Origin: CAYNVQ01 sp964400735
GTDB taxonomy: Bacteria; Acidobacteriota; Aminicenantia; Aminicenantales; Aminicenantaceae
Direction of reading: 5' to 3'
Assembly: GCA_964400735.1 (NCBI GenBank)
Contig: CAYNVQ010000004.1
Span: 186,001 to 250,000 of the forward strand
DNA length: 64,000 nucleotides
Part shown: piece after piece, positions 50,928 to 60,352 of the stretch
How positions within the stretch are numbered: position 1 is the stretch's first letter
How the letters are laid out: each line of letters opens with the position of its first letter
The notes under the pieces: model-generated
The model's database searches: none
Told to the model about the DNA's origin: nothing
The model's input: the letters and a program-made list of their open reading frames with translations, nothing else
Program-made: the position numbers and the translations under genes

Positions 50928-51686
50928 TTGGATGAGTCCTTTGCAAAGCGTCTGCTGAAAGGCGAATTGCTGCTGGGTACCATTCTCACGCTTCCATCGC
51001 CTGAAGTGGCCGAAGTTCTATCCAAGTCGGGTTTCGACTGGCTGTTCGTGGACATGGAGCATACACCGCTGGATGTCGGGCATGTACAGAGGATTCTTCA
51101 GGCCGTCGGAAGGGATTTTCCTTGTTTGGTGAGGGTGCCATCTGTGGACGAAGGCTGGATTAAAAAAGTGCTGGATGCAGGGGCTGCAGGAATCATCGTC
51201 CCGCATGTCAACACTCCAGGAGAAGTGAAAAAGATTCTCCGCTGGAGCAAATACCCCCCAGATGGAGAGCGGAGTGCCGGGATTGCCCGGGCTCAGGATT
51301 ACGGATTGGACCTCCAGGAATACATGGAAAAGGCCAACAGGAATCTGGTCATCGTTCCCCAGGTCGAACACAAAGATGCCGTGGACAATATCGAAGCCAT
51401 CGTCGAAATCTCTGGGCTCACAGTTCTTTTTGTCGGCCCATTCGATCTGTCCGGGAGCCTCGGGAAACTCGGAAAGGTGGATGATCCTGAAGTATGGAAG
51501 ATGATCGAAATAATAAGGTCAGCTTGTTCCAGAGCGGGATTGATTGGTGGAATATTCGGCGTCGACGCGGATGCGGTAACGCCTTACATAGAAGCGGGGT
51601 ACACGCTCATCGCCGTCGGGACGGACACGGGCTACCTTTCCAGATCGGTCGAGCAGACCCTTCGCACCCTGCGGGATCTGAAATAA
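50928..51686 (+). CDS. HpcH/HpaI family class II aldolase
   Basis: This 252-residue aldolase has the family pattern LLLGTILTLPSPEVAEVL, FDWLFVDMEHTPLD, PCLVRVPSVDEGWIKKVLDA, GAAGIIVPHVNTPGE, IVPQVEHKDAVDNIEAIV and LFVGPFDLSGSLG. The metal-binding Glu and Asp and the catalytic His/Arg are in these blocks. Relatives cleave 2-dehydro-3-deoxy-glucarate or 4-hydroxy-2-oxoheptanedioate to pyruvate or an aldehyde. The gene starts at TTG 50928, right after AAGGAGG; an ATG four bases later is in another frame. It is followed by a ProX-type editing gene about 57 bp downstream. A link to sugar-acid breakdown fits the TRAP/kinase operon elsewhere in the window. Confidence 0.9.
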   Translation: MDESFAKRLLKGELLLGTILTLPSPEVAEVLSKSGFDWLFVDMEHTPLDVGHVQRILQAVGRDFPCLVRVPSVDEGWIKKVLDAGAAGIIVPHVNTPGEVKKILRWSKYPPDGERSAGIARAQDYGLDLQEYMEKANRNLVIVPQVEHKDAVDNIEAIVEISGLTVLFVGPFDLSGSLGKLGKVDDPEVWKMIEIIRSACSRAGLIGGIFGVDADAVTPYIEAGYTLIAVGTDTGYLSRSVEQTLRTLRDLK

Positions 51687-51743
51687 AATCCTCTGGGTAT
51701 CCTTTATATATGATCGTTCCATGGAATTTCTATGGAGGAGAGG

Positions 51744-52244
51744 ATGACCGTGTCCGATAAAGAGGCTAGAGTCTATAAGGTTTTGAAAGAGTTGAGTATT
51801 TCCTACACCCGACATGAACATCCCCCTGTCTTTACGGTCGAGGAGGCCGAGAAGCACTGGACCAAGGTCACAGGTGCCCACTGCAAAAATCTTTTCCTGC
51901 GGAACAAGAAAGGAAACCGCCATTACCTGGTGATACTGGAAGCTTCTAAGGCGGCGGACCTCAGGGCACTGAACATAATTCTGGGAGAGGATCGGTTGAG
52001 CTTCGCCTCTTTAGAGCGGCTAATGAGATATTTGGGATTGGAAGCCGGCGCCGTTTCTCCGTTCGGGTTGATTCATGATAGAGATAACCATGTCCAGGTG
52101 GTGATCGATGAGGATTTGAGAGAAGCCGAGGCTTTGAATTTCCATCCCAACGTCAACACAGCCACCATCGGTCTTTCCTTTAAGGATTTTGAAAAGTTTT
52201 TGACCTGGAGCGGAAACCCTTTCCGCTATCTTCCTTTTCATTGA
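51744..52244 (+). CDS. Aminoacyl-tRNA deacylase of the YbaK/ProX family
   Basis: This 166-residue protein is of the prolyl-tRNA editing family (ProX/ProXp type). Motifs include YKVLKELSISYTRHEHPPVF, VTGAHCKNLFLRNKKGNRHY, LVILEASKAADLRAL and GAVSPFGLIHDRDN. Free-standing editing proteins remove wrongly attached amino acids (commonly Ala from tRNA-Pro) in the cytoplasm. The start was set at ATG 51744, preceded by ggaggagag, in place of ATG 51732, which would cover that binding site. It lies about 57 bp after the aldolase gene and may be transcribed with it. Confidence 0.9.
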   Translation: MTVSDKEARVYKVLKELSISYTRHEHPPVFTVEEAEKHWTKVTGAHCKNLFLRNKKGNRHYLVILEASKAADLRALNIILGEDRLSFASLERLMRYLGLEAGAVSPFGLIHDRDNHVQVVIDEDLREAEALNFHPNVNTATIGLSFKDFEKFLTWSGNPFRYLPFH

Positions 52245-52391
52245 GGTTTCATTCTTTTATGGTCTTGAGCACGGGCTTCACTTAACGATATGCATAAAAC
52301 AACCTTCTCCCGATTCATTCCTTGCGGCGACTCTGGAATGAATAAACCGTAATGGTTCGGACGGAGGTCTATTGACTCGAGGGATCGTTAA

Positions 52392-53153
52392 TTGGAAGAA
52401 ATAGAGCTTTTTAGAATCCTTTTTTTCGGATTTGCAGGGGCCGGGGTTCTCATATTTTTTGTCTTATTCTTTATATCGGCCCCTTATGGCCGACATATCC
52501 GGGAGGGATGGGGGCCGAGGTTGAACAGCCGGTGGGGATGGCTTCTCATGGAATCGCCCGCAGCCCTTCTCTTTTTGTTCTTATTTTTGATCGGCCATCG
52601 GAAGGATTTGGTCCCGGTGCTCCTCCTCATTGTGTGGGAGAGCCATTATTTCCACCGGGCTTTTATCTATCCCTTCACCATTCGAAGCCGCAAGTCGATG
52701 CCGGTATCGGTGATGTTTTTTGCCTTTTTTTTCAATGTCGTCAATTCATATCTTCAGGCGAGATGGATTTACTCCCTGGCCCCGGCTGCCGATTACACAA
52801 AAGAGTGGATGACCGACGGCCGCTTCCTCATCGGGATTTGTCTTTTCTACGCCGGTTTTACAGTCGTCAAGCGCTCAGACCATATTCTGCACAGCCTACG
52901 AAAACCAGGAGAGACCGGGTATAAAATTCCCAGTCAGGGGCTTTTCCGTTTGGTCTCCTGCCCCAATTATCTGGGAGAGATCATCCAGTGGTTTGGCTGG
53001 GCCGTGGCCGTGTGGTCCTGGCCGGGATTGATCTTTGCGCTCTGGACGGTGTTCAACCTCCTCCCCCGGGCCCGATCTCACCACCTCTGGTACAAGAAGA
53101 CGTTCGATGATTATCCGCCCGGCCGCAAGGCCATTATACCTCTGATCTTTTAG
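52392..53153 (+). CDS. Membrane protein, steroid 5-alpha-reductase-like (DUF1295 type)
   Basis: This 253-residue protein has about six membrane segments. Its C-terminal region matches the 3-oxo-5-alpha-steroid 4-dehydrogenase family, with GLFRLVSCPNYLGEIIQWFG, AVWSWPGLIFALWTVFNL and HHLWYKKTFDDYPPGRKAII. Eukaryotic members reduce steroid double bonds with NADPH; bacterial ones of this length are mostly uncharacterised and may modify lipids or isoprenoids. The first codon appears to be TTG 52392, with gaggga a few bases upstream; no ATG is available early in the frame. Confidence 0.85.
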   Translation: MEEIELFRILFFGFAGAGVLIFFVLFFISAPYGRHIREGWGPRLNSRWGWLLMESPAALLFLFLFLIGHRKDLVPVLLLIVWESHYFHRAFIYPFTIRSRKSMPVSVMFFAFFFNVVNSYLQARWIYSLAPAADYTKEWMTDGRFLIGICLFYAGFTVVKRSDHILHSLRKPGETGYKIPSQGLFRLVSCPNYLGEIIQWFGWAVAVWSWPGLIFALWTVFNLLPRARSHHLWYKKTFDDYPPGRKAIIPLIF

Positions 53154-53281
53154 CCAAGATTGTGATGTGGAATACACGTATTTGCACCGTTGGGGGATGA
53201 AGTGAGCAGATCAATCCTCAATCAGATTTTGCTTGAAGAATCGGCAGTTTTGGCATATATAGAGTCAATGATGGAGGGGAA

Positions 53282-54340
53282 ATGCTGTCAGGAATAAATA
53301 TCGAGACCTTTCGGGGGGACCTGGAGGGGCTGGAGCGAATGGCCCATTCTGCCTGGAGGGATGAATACGGCATCGAGTCCTTTCCCAATCTCTACCGGCC
53401 GGAATTTTTGAGGTTCGTGTTCGACCGCATCGAAGATAAAGAGCATCTGATCGCTGCCTACCGGGGAGATGAGATCGTCTCCTTCATGGCCAATCTCCCC
53501 CGCCGCTACAGCGTGGACGGCCAGATTTATCGGGGAGTCTATTCCTGTCTTTTGGTCACGAGAAGAGAGCTCCTCAGGCAGGGTATCGCCCAAGCCCTTA
53601 TCGATAAGGCCCTCGAACTCAATAAAAGGGTGCAGTACGATCTTTCGATCTATGCGCTGGAAGGAGGACATCGGTCGACCTCATTGATCAAGAAGCTGGA
53701 GGCCACAGGGCACCCTGTCCGATGGCTGAGGCGCAATTATGTCATCGCCCGGATTCTGGATTTGGAGCAAGCCGCCGCTTCGGAAGGCCTGAAAAGATGG
53801 GAACAGGCAGCCATCCGTATTATCGGGGCTCGAAGGCCGCCGAAAAAAAGAGACTCCGTTCCTTTTCGGGAGTACCGGGCAGAGGACCTGGATCGATGTC
53901 TGAGCCTGCTCAATCGATACGCGGACAAGATAAGGCTGGCTCTGGTCTGGGACAGGGAGGAGCTGGGAACTGAGCTTGATTATCCCGATGTCTCCCAAAC
54001 TCTGGTTTATGAGAAAAACGGAAAGGTGGAAGGCCTGATCAATTTCATCTATCACGATCACTTAGGTCATACCAGAGAGCGGTGGGCCTGGATCAACCAC
54101 GTGGCTTACCCCGCACTTTCCAGCCGGGAACGAAGGCAGTTCGTGGAAGCTTTCCTGTGTTATATCCGGGATGCCGGCTGTTTGGGTGCGGTCGAGTGGA
54201 ACCGGAAATACTATCCTATGGAAGCTTTATACCGCAACCGGTTTTTCCCTTATTTCCGGTATGTCAATCAAGTGGCCTGGATCTTCAATCCGGAACTTTC
54301 GCTGAATAAAATCCCGGCCATTTATGAAGTCCAGATTTAA
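53282..54340 (+). CDS. GNAT-family acetyltransferase (two-domain)
   Basis: This 352-residue protein has an N-terminal GNAT domain with DEIVSFMANLPRRYSVDG, GVYSCLLVTRRELLRQGIAQ (acetyl-CoA loop of R/Q-x-x-G-x-A type) and ALIDKALELNKRVQYDLSIY. A second, less conserved acyltransferase-like half covers about residues 190-345 (FREYRAEDLDRCLSLLNRYA, AWINHVAYPALSSRERRQF, LGAVEWNRKYYPMEALYRNR). Double GNATs act on small molecules, peptides or proteins; the substrate is unknown. The ribosome binding site is tggaggggaa, and the gene stands alone. Confidence 0.85.
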   Translation: MLSGINIETFRGDLEGLERMAHSAWRDEYGIESFPNLYRPEFLRFVFDRIEDKEHLIAAYRGDEIVSFMANLPRRYSVDGQIYRGVYSCLLVTRRELLRQGIAQALIDKALELNKRVQYDLSIYALEGGHRSTSLIKKLEATGHPVRWLRRNYVIARILDLEQAAASEGLKRWEQAAIRIIGARRPPKKRDSVPFREYRAEDLDRCLSLLNRYADKIRLALVWDREELGTELDYPDVSQTLVYEKNGKVEGLINFIYHDHLGHTRERWAWINHVAYPALSSRERRQFVEAFLCYIRDAGCLGAVEWNRKYYPMEALYRNRFFPYFRYVNQVAWIFNPELSLNKIPAIYEVQI

Positions 54341-54686
54341 TCTGAGAGATTCTATTCCATTTTTATTGAGCCAAGATTCGATATATTTTTGACTATCAGG
54401 AATATCCTCCGCTCCAGTTCGGATTCTTAACGCCATTCCCTCACCGTTCTTCTCGGCGGCTGCGGAACTCGCATATCAATCTAAAACACTGGAACTTTAG
54501 CCATGTTAATCCTGATTCCCACATCCTTTTGTGCAGTCTTGCTCAATACATCCTCGCCGTCTGACTTTGTCAGATTCCCTCGAAGATCGGTGATGGAAGG
54601 CTAAATCCTCCGATGTCGCTTCAGACATTCCTGATGTCCTTTTCCATTGAGACTTACCCACACAAAATGGAAGAAAATCATCTTGA
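54341..54686. other. Intergenic region dominated by foldback element
   Basis: This 346-bp gap between the convergent GNAT and PrsW genes consists almost entirely of the foldback element at 54348-54680. No coding sequence is supported. Lying between convergent genes, the foldback could also serve as a transcription stop in both directions. Confidence 0.55.
54348..54680. repeat. Foldback (MITE-like) intergenic element, copy B
   Basis: This element is bounded by outer arms TTCCATTTT (54355-54363) and AAAATGGAA (54664-54672), within a longer imperfect match, and has inner arms ATCAGGAAT (54395-54403) and ATTCCTGAT (54627-54635). The interior aligns with copy A at 27484-27889. The arms differ in sequence between copies but pair within each, as expected if the fold is kept. 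Confidence 0.6.
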
Positions 54687-55385
54687 TTAATGAGCCGACT
54701 GCCTGGCCGCTGGATCTTTGCCAAGTCTTTCCATAGTCTGCATTCTCCAGAGCCAGATCACCAGAATAAGCAAGGACGAGGCTATTCTGAGGGCAGGGGA
54801 AGTGGTCAAAAAGTTGAACATTCCATGGACGACGGCGGCCAGAGTCAATCCCCCTAAAGAAGGAAGGATTAGAGAGTGACGGTGCATACGGGCAATACCC
54901 ACTGTGTATCCCCAGATCGAGGAAAAGATGGTATGGGTCAAGGGAGAGGCAACGGCCCGTCCGAAAAGTTCGAATCCTTCCATTGAGACCAGATATCTGG
55001 AATTTTCATAACTGGCGAATCCCAGAGCGATGACCGATGCATAGACGATGCCGTCGATTCTCTCATCGAAATCTTTGAGCCTCATGACGATGAGCAGGAA
55101 GGGGAAGAACTTGAAGAGCTCCTCGACCAGACCGGTGATCCCGATGCTGTAGACGAGAAAAGGCCATCCGTGAGACTCCATGAGGGCGCTGGGATCCTCG
55201 GGGATGCCCAGATAGGGGAAGAGCTGGCAAAAATGGAGGCAGGCAAAGGCGGCGGCCAAGCCGAGCAGATAGGTCAATCCCAGGTTGCGCCATGGCTCGG
55301 GTTGGAACCGGTCCTTGTAGTAGAAATAGACGGTCCAGAGCAGGGCAGGAGCGATGATGGCGGACACATAGATCAAAGCGCCCAT
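54687..55385 (-). CDS. PrsW-family intramembrane metalloprotease
   Basis: This protein of about 232 residues has seven to eight membrane segments and the PrsW catalytic features: Glu-Glu in TGLVEELFKFFPFL, GFASYENSRYLVSMEG, a His in SPLTHTIFSSIWGY and a second His in AAVVHGMFNFLTTS. PrsW proteases cut membrane-bound substrates such as anti-sigma factors. No sigma/anti-sigma pair is nearby, so the target is unknown. The start is uncertain: ATG 55385 is used here, with an in-frame TTG at 55397; neither has a strong ribosome binding site. Confidence 0.87.
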   Translation of the reverse strand: MGALIYVSAIIAPALLWTVYFYYKDRFQPEPWRNLGLTYLLGLAAAFACLHFCQLFPYLGIPEDPSALMESHGWPFLVYSIGITGLVEELFKFFPFLLIVMRLKDFDERIDGIVYASVIALGFASYENSRYLVSMEGFELFGRAVASPLTHTIFSSIWGYTVGIARMHRHSLILPSLGGLTLAAVVHGMFNFLTTSPALRIASSLLILVIWLWRMQTMERLGKDPAARQSAH

Positions 55386-55451
55386 GGAATTGGGCAAATA
55401 CTACCACAAACCTCGATAATTTGAAATCGCGATTTGCTTGAAGGACTCTGG

Positions 55452-58400
55452 TTATTTAATCAACTCCAGAATTTTTTCGATCGCTTTTTCCAGTTGGGGA
55501 TCCTGATTTAGAAGGTCGTGGTTCAGGTCGTTGATGACAAAGATGTCCGGTTTCACGCCGCCGCTCCTCTCCAGGTCTTTTCCGTCAAGGGTAAAGCAGC
55601 CCCAGAAGGGGAGCCGGAAGTATCCCCCGTTCATCAACCCGACACCCGTGGTAAAAATCAGCCAGCCATATGTGGTGTTTCCGATGATCGGACCCCTCTT
55701 CAGCGCTTTGAATCCGTTGGCCGTCATCTCGCCATCGCTCAGGGTGACCTCGTTAACCAGGAGAACGACCGGTTTATCGGTGACGCCGAAGGTGGATTGG
55801 GGCGTTTCGGAAAGTCCCCGGATCCGCCATTTGGCGTAGATCGGCTTGGTCAAAGCTTGAAGTACGCGGTCATGCACATTTCCCCCGAAATTGTATCTCA
55901 GATCCAGGATCAGCCCTTTCCGGGGGACGGCGTCCCGCTCCAGCTCCTTGAGAAAGCGGCGCAGGTCTCCACCCCCCATGTTCCGCATATAGATATAGGC
56001 CGCCCTGTCGTCAGTTTTTTGCTTGACCATCTCCCGCCGGCTATCTATCCATTCTTCCAGAAGGAGCTGGTTTTCCCTATAGGAAGAGATAGGCTTCACG
56101 GAAACATCGATGGTCTTGTTCAGTTTCTGGCTCATGAAAGCCAGTGTCACTCTCTTATCGAGCAGACCGTTGAAATACTTCCAGATGTTCGTGGCAGCGT
56201 CAACCGGATTCCCGTTCACGGCTATGAGCTCATCTCCGACTGCAACGTCGCCCATCTGATCGTAAAGCGGTCCATCCTTGATGATGCGCTTCAGTATGAC
56301 TTTTTTCTCCACAAACTCCCATTCGGCTCCCACGTGGGCGCTCGGCTGTTCTGTGCTACTCCGTTCATTCGGGCTGTGGATTCCTGTATGGGATGAGTTC
56401 AGGTAACCGATCATCTCGTTGGCGTAATCGTAAAAATCTTTATCCTCACGAACCTGCTGGAGAACGGGTCTGAAATGGTTGTATAGGGACTTCCAGTTGA
56501 TGTCGTGATGCTCCGGATCGTAGTAATAGTACTGCAGCGTGTAGTAGAGCTCGCCCAGCGCCTGCTCGTAGTCGGCAACCTTGTCGACCCGAATTTTGGT
56601 GTCGAAAGAGATCGTCTTGTTCTTCTTGCCATTCACATCGATCTGGCCGATCCTTCCCCGGCTCAGATAATAGAGATATTTCCCCTCCTTATCGAACTGG
56701 AGCGAGCCCGGATATTCGATCTGGGGCAGAAATGGTTCATACTTCTCCCGCTCCTTTTCCTTCAAGCTCGTGGTCCAGAGGTGGACCTTTCCGTCCATGT
56801 CGGAGCGGAAGTAGACGGTCTCGTTATTTTTAGGCGAGAGAATGAACGCATTATCATTGCCGGGTGTATCGGTCACCGTTTCCGTCTGCCGGTCGAGGTC
56901 CTTGAGATCCAGTTTGATTTCCACTTCATTTTCCTCTGCTTTTTTTTCTTTGGATTTTTCTTCCTCTTCTTTTTTTTCTTCTCCCTTGAATAACTTCTCG
57001 AATTTATCCTCTTCGAACTCCGGTTTTTTCATCTCAAGACGGACCTGGTAGATATCCCATTTTCCGGTGAACTCGGGGAAGCTGTGGCCGTATCGGTTCG
57101 AACCGAAAAGCAAAAATTTTCCGTCGGATGACCAGAGCGGTGAGTCCTCATTATAGGCCGTGTTGGTGAGCGGATATTGCTTTCCCGTTTGTACTTCCAC
57201 GGCGAAGATGTCCGAGTTCCCGTTCTTCTGGGGTACGATGGCGATGTACCGTGAGTCGGGAGACCAGGAGAATGAGTCGGCAAACCGGCCCCCAAAATCG
57301 GACTCGATGAGCAGGCGGTCCGCTGTCCCATCTGGATTTATCAGACGGAGCTGCCGCTTTCCCCGATAGAAGGCGATAGTTTTTCCGTCCGGAGAAAACC
57401 GGGGCAAAAGCTCGTCTTCTTCGCTTCGGGTCAATTGCTTGGGTTCTTGGTCACCGAGTGCAGAAACGATGTAGAGTTCGGGATTGGCATCTGTGTCCGA
57501 GATATAAACGATATTTTTGCTATCCTTGTCCCAGTCGATATCACTTTCCCTCCAGGGTGTTTCGGTGATATTCCGGGCATATTCCCCTTCGGTGGAGAGC
57601 ACGAAAATATCTCCCCGGACCACAGCCGCAATCTTTTTACCGTCGGGAGAAAGCCTGTACTCGCTGACAGAAGCATTGTTCACGAAGAAGAATCGGTTCT
57701 CTTTGGTCTCCGTCGGGGCTTCGATTTCGATGCGCCTGGAATTCCCGGTATCGAGGTCTGTGACCCATAGGCCGAATTCCCTTTCGTAGGCCGCGAAAGG
57801 AGCGTGTCGGGCCACAGACATCCATTTCACATCATCCCGGGAGAATGTCGTTATGGCCTTCAACCCAGAGCCATCCGGAGAGATGCTCCATATATTTTTG
57901 TTGTCGAACTGCCTATCGCTGACAAAGTAGACCTGCGTGCCGTCCTCGCTCCACTGAGGCCAGAAGCAGTTTCTCTCATCCCCGAAGACCAACTGTCCCT
58001 TCGTTTCCGAAAGGCCCTTTATCCAAATCTTGGCCGTGTTGCTTCCCTGGTAACCCCGGCGCCACAAGAAGCCATTCTCCATTCCCAGGGAGAAGAGAAC
58101 GCTGTTTCCGTCAGGGCTTAGCCTCGCCTGATAGGGCCAGCTCCAGTAGGTATCCAGCAGCGGAAGAGCGTTTCCTCCGTCCACGTGTATCTTGAATACG
58201 CTGGACGATGACGAGCGGCCAGAGGTGAAGATGACCCATTGGCCGTCGGGTGTGAAATCGGTGGCCACGTCGTTTCCGCTGTGGAAGGTGAGCTGACGGG
58301 GGATGCCGCCTTGGGCATCCATGATGAACACGTCGCTGTTGCCGTTTCGGTTCGATGTGAAGGCCAGCCACTGGCCATCAGGCGACCACACCGGCTCCCC

Positions 58401-58616
58401 ATCGTAGGCTACGTGATCGGTTAGACGTGTGGCCTTTCCACCTTGTGATGAAACCACCCAGAGGTCTCCCATATAGGAAAAGGCGATCAGACTCCCGTCC
58501 GGTGAGATGGCCGGAAAGCGGGCGCCGATAAGCTGTTTATCAGCCGAGCCAGCTGAAGAGACGGTGACGGCCAAAACAGAAAAAACCAGTAGTAAAGATA
58601 GTCCGGTTCGCTTCAT
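55452..58616 (-). CDS. Exported tricorn-type protease (WD40 propellers, PDZ, S41 core)
   Basis: This 1054-residue protein has a signal peptide (LSLLLVFSVLAVTVSSAGSA). Two blocks of WD40/TolB-like propeller repeats follow (FPAISPDGSLIAFSYMGDLW, DGEPVWSPDGQWLAFTSNR, LLPRFSPDGKTIAFYRGKR, DSPLWSSDGKFLLFGSNRY). A very acidic/lysine-rich linker (about 540-562), a PDZ-like domain (MGDVAVGDELIAVNGNPVD) and a C-terminal S41-type protease region come next, the last with LILDLRYNFGGNVHD and VTLSDGEMTANGFKALKRG, which holds the probable catalytic Ser near residue 960. Tricorn proteins degrade peptides; archaeal forms are cytoplasmic, but this one should be exported. The ribosome binding site is gaaggag. 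It is a single gene, divergent from the parvulin gene. Confidence 0.92.
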   Translation of the reverse strand: MKRTGLSLLLVFSVLAVTVSSAGSADKQLIGARFPAISPDGSLIAFSYMGDLWVVSSQGGKATRLTDHVAYDGEPVWSPDGQWLAFTSNRNGNSDVFIMDAQGGIPRQLTFHSGNDVATDFTPDGQWVIFTSGRSSSSSVFKIHVDGGNALPLLDTYWSWPYQARLSPDGNSVLFSLGMENGFLWRRGYQGSNTAKIWIKGLSETKGQLVFGDERNCFWPQWSEDGTQVYFVSDRQFDNKNIWSISPDGSGLKAITTFSRDDVKWMSVARHAPFAAYEREFGLWVTDLDTGNSRRIEIEAPTETKENRFFFVNNASVSEYRLSPDGKKIAAVVRGDIFVLSTEGEYARNITETPWRESDIDWDKDSKNIVYISDTDANPELYIVSALGDQEPKQLTRSEEDELLPRFSPDGKTIAFYRGKRQLRLINPDGTADRLLIESDFGGRFADSFSWSPDSRYIAIVPQKNGNSDIFAVEVQTGKQYPLTNTAYNEDSPLWSSDGKFLLFGSNRYGHSFPEFTGKWDIYQVRLEMKKPEFEEDKFEKLFKGEEKKEEEEKSKEKKAEENEVEIKLDLKDLDRQTETVTDTPGNDNAFILSPKNNETVYFRSDMDGKVHLWTTSLKEKEREKYEPFLPQIEYPGSLQFDKEGKYLYYLSRGRIGQIDVNGKKNKTISFDTKIRVDKVADYEQALGELYYTLQYYYYDPEHHDINWKSLYNHFRPVLQQVREDKDFYDYANEMIGYLNSSHTGIHSPNERSSTEQPSAHVGAEWEFVEKKVILKRIIKDGPLYDQMGDVAVGDELIAVNGNPVDAATNIWKYFNGLLDKRVTLAFMSQKLNKTIDVSVKPISSYRENQLLLEEWIDSRREMVKQKTDDRAAYIYMRNMGGGDLRRFLKELERDAVPRKGLILDLRYNFGGNVHDRVLQALTKPIYAKWRIRGLSETPQSTFGVTDKPVVLLVNEVTLSDGEMTANGFKALKRGPIIGNTTYGWLIFTTGVGLMNGGYFRLPFWGCFTLDGKDLERSGGVKPDIFVINDLNHDLLNQDPQLEKAIEKILELIK

Positions 58617-58863
58617 GAAAATACTCCTTCCCGATGGATTGGATGCTGAAATATCAGATCAAACATGGAAAAAGGTTTAATAGCACACCACAAGCGAGGA
58701 GTCAAATCATCCCCCGGATGGCAACCAGCCTGCCTAATCAAAAAGGAAGAATCATGGAAATAGGTATTATGCTTTCCATACAGCATCTATCCACCATTGT
58801 CGATTTGACTTTTGGGAGGCGAGTTGCTATAAGTCCATTCTTGATGTTGAACAGGGGAATGAA

Positions 58864-59322
58864 ATGAAAAAAAGAAGCAAGAATAAGCAATTTTGTGCAT
58901 TTTTTGTGGTGTCCACCCTGGTAATGGCTTTGCTCGTTATTTCCTCCTGCAAGAAGGAACCGGACCAGGTAACCGTCCAGCATATCCTCATCGCTTTCAA
59001 AGGATCGATTCCCAAAGAAACCGTCACCCGGACGCAGGAGGAGGCGGAGAAGCTGGCTTTGGAGATTTTCGAACGAGCCAGAGGAGGCGAGGAATTCGAC
59101 CAGTTGGTCAAGGAATACTCGGATGATCAATACCCGGGTATTTACAAGATGTCTAATTTCAATGTCGAAGCTGAAGTGGACCAGGGAGAGTTTTCACGCT
59201 CGGCCATGGTAAAGGCGTTCGGGGATGTGAGCTTTGCCTTGGAGGAGGGAGAGATAGGAATGGCCGAATACTCTCCAGAGGAAAGTAAATATGGCTGGCA
59301 CATCATTAAAAGAATCAGATAA
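58864..59322 (+). CDS. Parvulin-type peptidyl-prolyl isomerase lipoprotein
   Basis: This 152-residue protein has a lipoprotein signal (TLVMALLVISSC, lipobox Cys29) and a rotamase domain: VTVQHILIAFKG, ALEIFERARGGEEFDQLVKE and FGDVSFALEEGEIGMAEYSP, ending with YGWHIIKRIR. These are the parvulin (PpiC/SurA/PrsA) hallmarks: QHIL at the start and GWHII at the end. It would help fold exported proteins, which are numerous in this window. The middle is slightly divergent (SDDQYPGIYKMSNFN in place of the usual S-x-G-x-x-G-x-L block). The TIM-barrel gene follows about 30 bp downstream. Confidence 0.9.
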   Translation: MKKRSKNKQFCAFFVVSTLVMALLVISSCKKEPDQVTVQHILIAFKGSIPKETVTRTQEEAEKLALEIFERARGGEEFDQLVKEYSDDQYPGIYKMSNFNVEAEVDQGEFSRSAMVKAFGDVSFALEEGEIGMAEYSPEESKYGWHIIKRIR

Positions 59323-59350
59323 ACTCGATTATCCAGGATGATATATCGAT

Positions 59351-60334
59351 ATGAAAAGAATGCTTGTGGGGGTCGATAACTACTCCCTTCACCCCTTGCG
59401 ATTATCTCCCGTCGAAGTCCTGAAATGGGCCAAGGAGCACGGGGCCGATGGTGTCCAGTTTTCGGGGTTGCATACGGAAGAATCTGAAAAAGTCGATGAG
59501 GCTTACCTCCGGGACTGCGCCTCCTATGCCCAGGAAAACGATCTTTATCTCGAATGGGGAGGAGGACAGCATATTCCGTTCGACACCCAGACCTGGAAAA
59601 TGAAGGATATCTTTTCGAATAACCGCAAGATGGCCGAGCAGGCATCAATCTTGGGTACAAACGTCATAAGGTCATGTTCGGGCGGATTGATGCGCTGGAG
59701 AGAGGAAAGCCCGATGACCGAAACCCTGCTCGAGGAGACGGCCAAAAGCCTTAGCGCCCAGAGACAGATGCTTCGGGACTACAATGTCATCCTGGCCATC
59801 GAAACCCATTTCGAATTCACCACCTATGAGTTGCTGCGTCTTTTCGAAAGAAGCGGTGCAGAACCCGGAGACTATATCGGGATTTGCCTGGATACCATGA
59901 ATCTCATGACCTTGCTGGAGGATCCGGTCCAAGCGACAAGGAGAATCCTTCCCTGGGTGGTCAACACCCACATGAAGGACGGAGGGATTATCCTGAATAA
60001 AGGCGGAATGGTCACCTTTCCGACAGAGATCGGGAAGGGTGTCATTGATTTGCCGAAGATAATCGATATTCTTGCCTTGAGTGAGAAGGAAATCTCCCTT
60101 TCGATCGAAGACCATGGGGGAAGCTTCTCCCTTCCGATTTTCGACTCTCTTTTTCTGTCGAAATTCCCCGACCTCACAACGGAAGAGTTTTCCCGGCTCA
60201 TCGGATTGACTTTTCAAACACATGAAAAAATGGAGCAGGAGGACTTGACCATTATGGATAGAGAGGACTGGCCCCAACATTGCGAGTTGAGACTCCACCG
60301 GGATATCCAATTCCTCAAGCATCTGATCCGATAA
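59351..60334 (+). CDS. Sugar phosphate isomerase/epimerase-like TIM-barrel protein
   Basis: This 327-residue cytoplasmic protein (no signal) has a xylose-isomerase-like TIM barrel. Blocks include LVGVDNYSLHPLRLSPVEVL, YLEWGGGQHIPFD, NVILAIETHFEFTTYELLRL (with the metal-binding Glu), YIGICLDTMNLMTLLEDP, VVNTHMKDGGIIL and ISLSIEDHGGSF. The pattern of Glu, Asp and His in the barrel strands matches metal-dependent isomerases/epimerases. It is 28 bp downstream of the parvulin gene. Its hexose-type substrate is unknown; it may work on the products of the keto-sugar route inferred for the 18-27 kb region. Confidence 0.85.
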   Translation: MKRMLVGVDNYSLHPLRLSPVEVLKWAKEHGADGVQFSGLHTEESEKVDEAYLRDCASYAQENDLYLEWGGGQHIPFDTQTWKMKDIFSNNRKMAEQASILGTNVIRSCSGGLMRWREESPMTETLLEETAKSLSAQRQMLRDYNVILAIETHFEFTTYELLRLFERSGAEPGDYIGICLDTMNLMTLLEDPVQATRRILPWVVNTHMKDGGIILNKGGMVTFPTEIGKGVIDLPKIIDILALSEKEISLSIEDHGGSFSLPIFDSLFLSKFPDLTTEEFSRLIGLTFQTHEKMEQEDLTIMDREDWPQHCELRLHRDIQFLKHLIR

Positions 60335-60352
60335 AACAAGCATAGCTTGTTT
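60334..60352. terminator. Candidate terminator hairpin
   Basis: AAACAAGC-ATA-GCTTGTTT is a perfect 8-bp stem with a 3-base loop starting at the last base of the TAA stop of the isomerase gene, followed by CTTT. The stem is AT-rich and the T run is short, so strength is uncertain. Confidence 0.4.
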
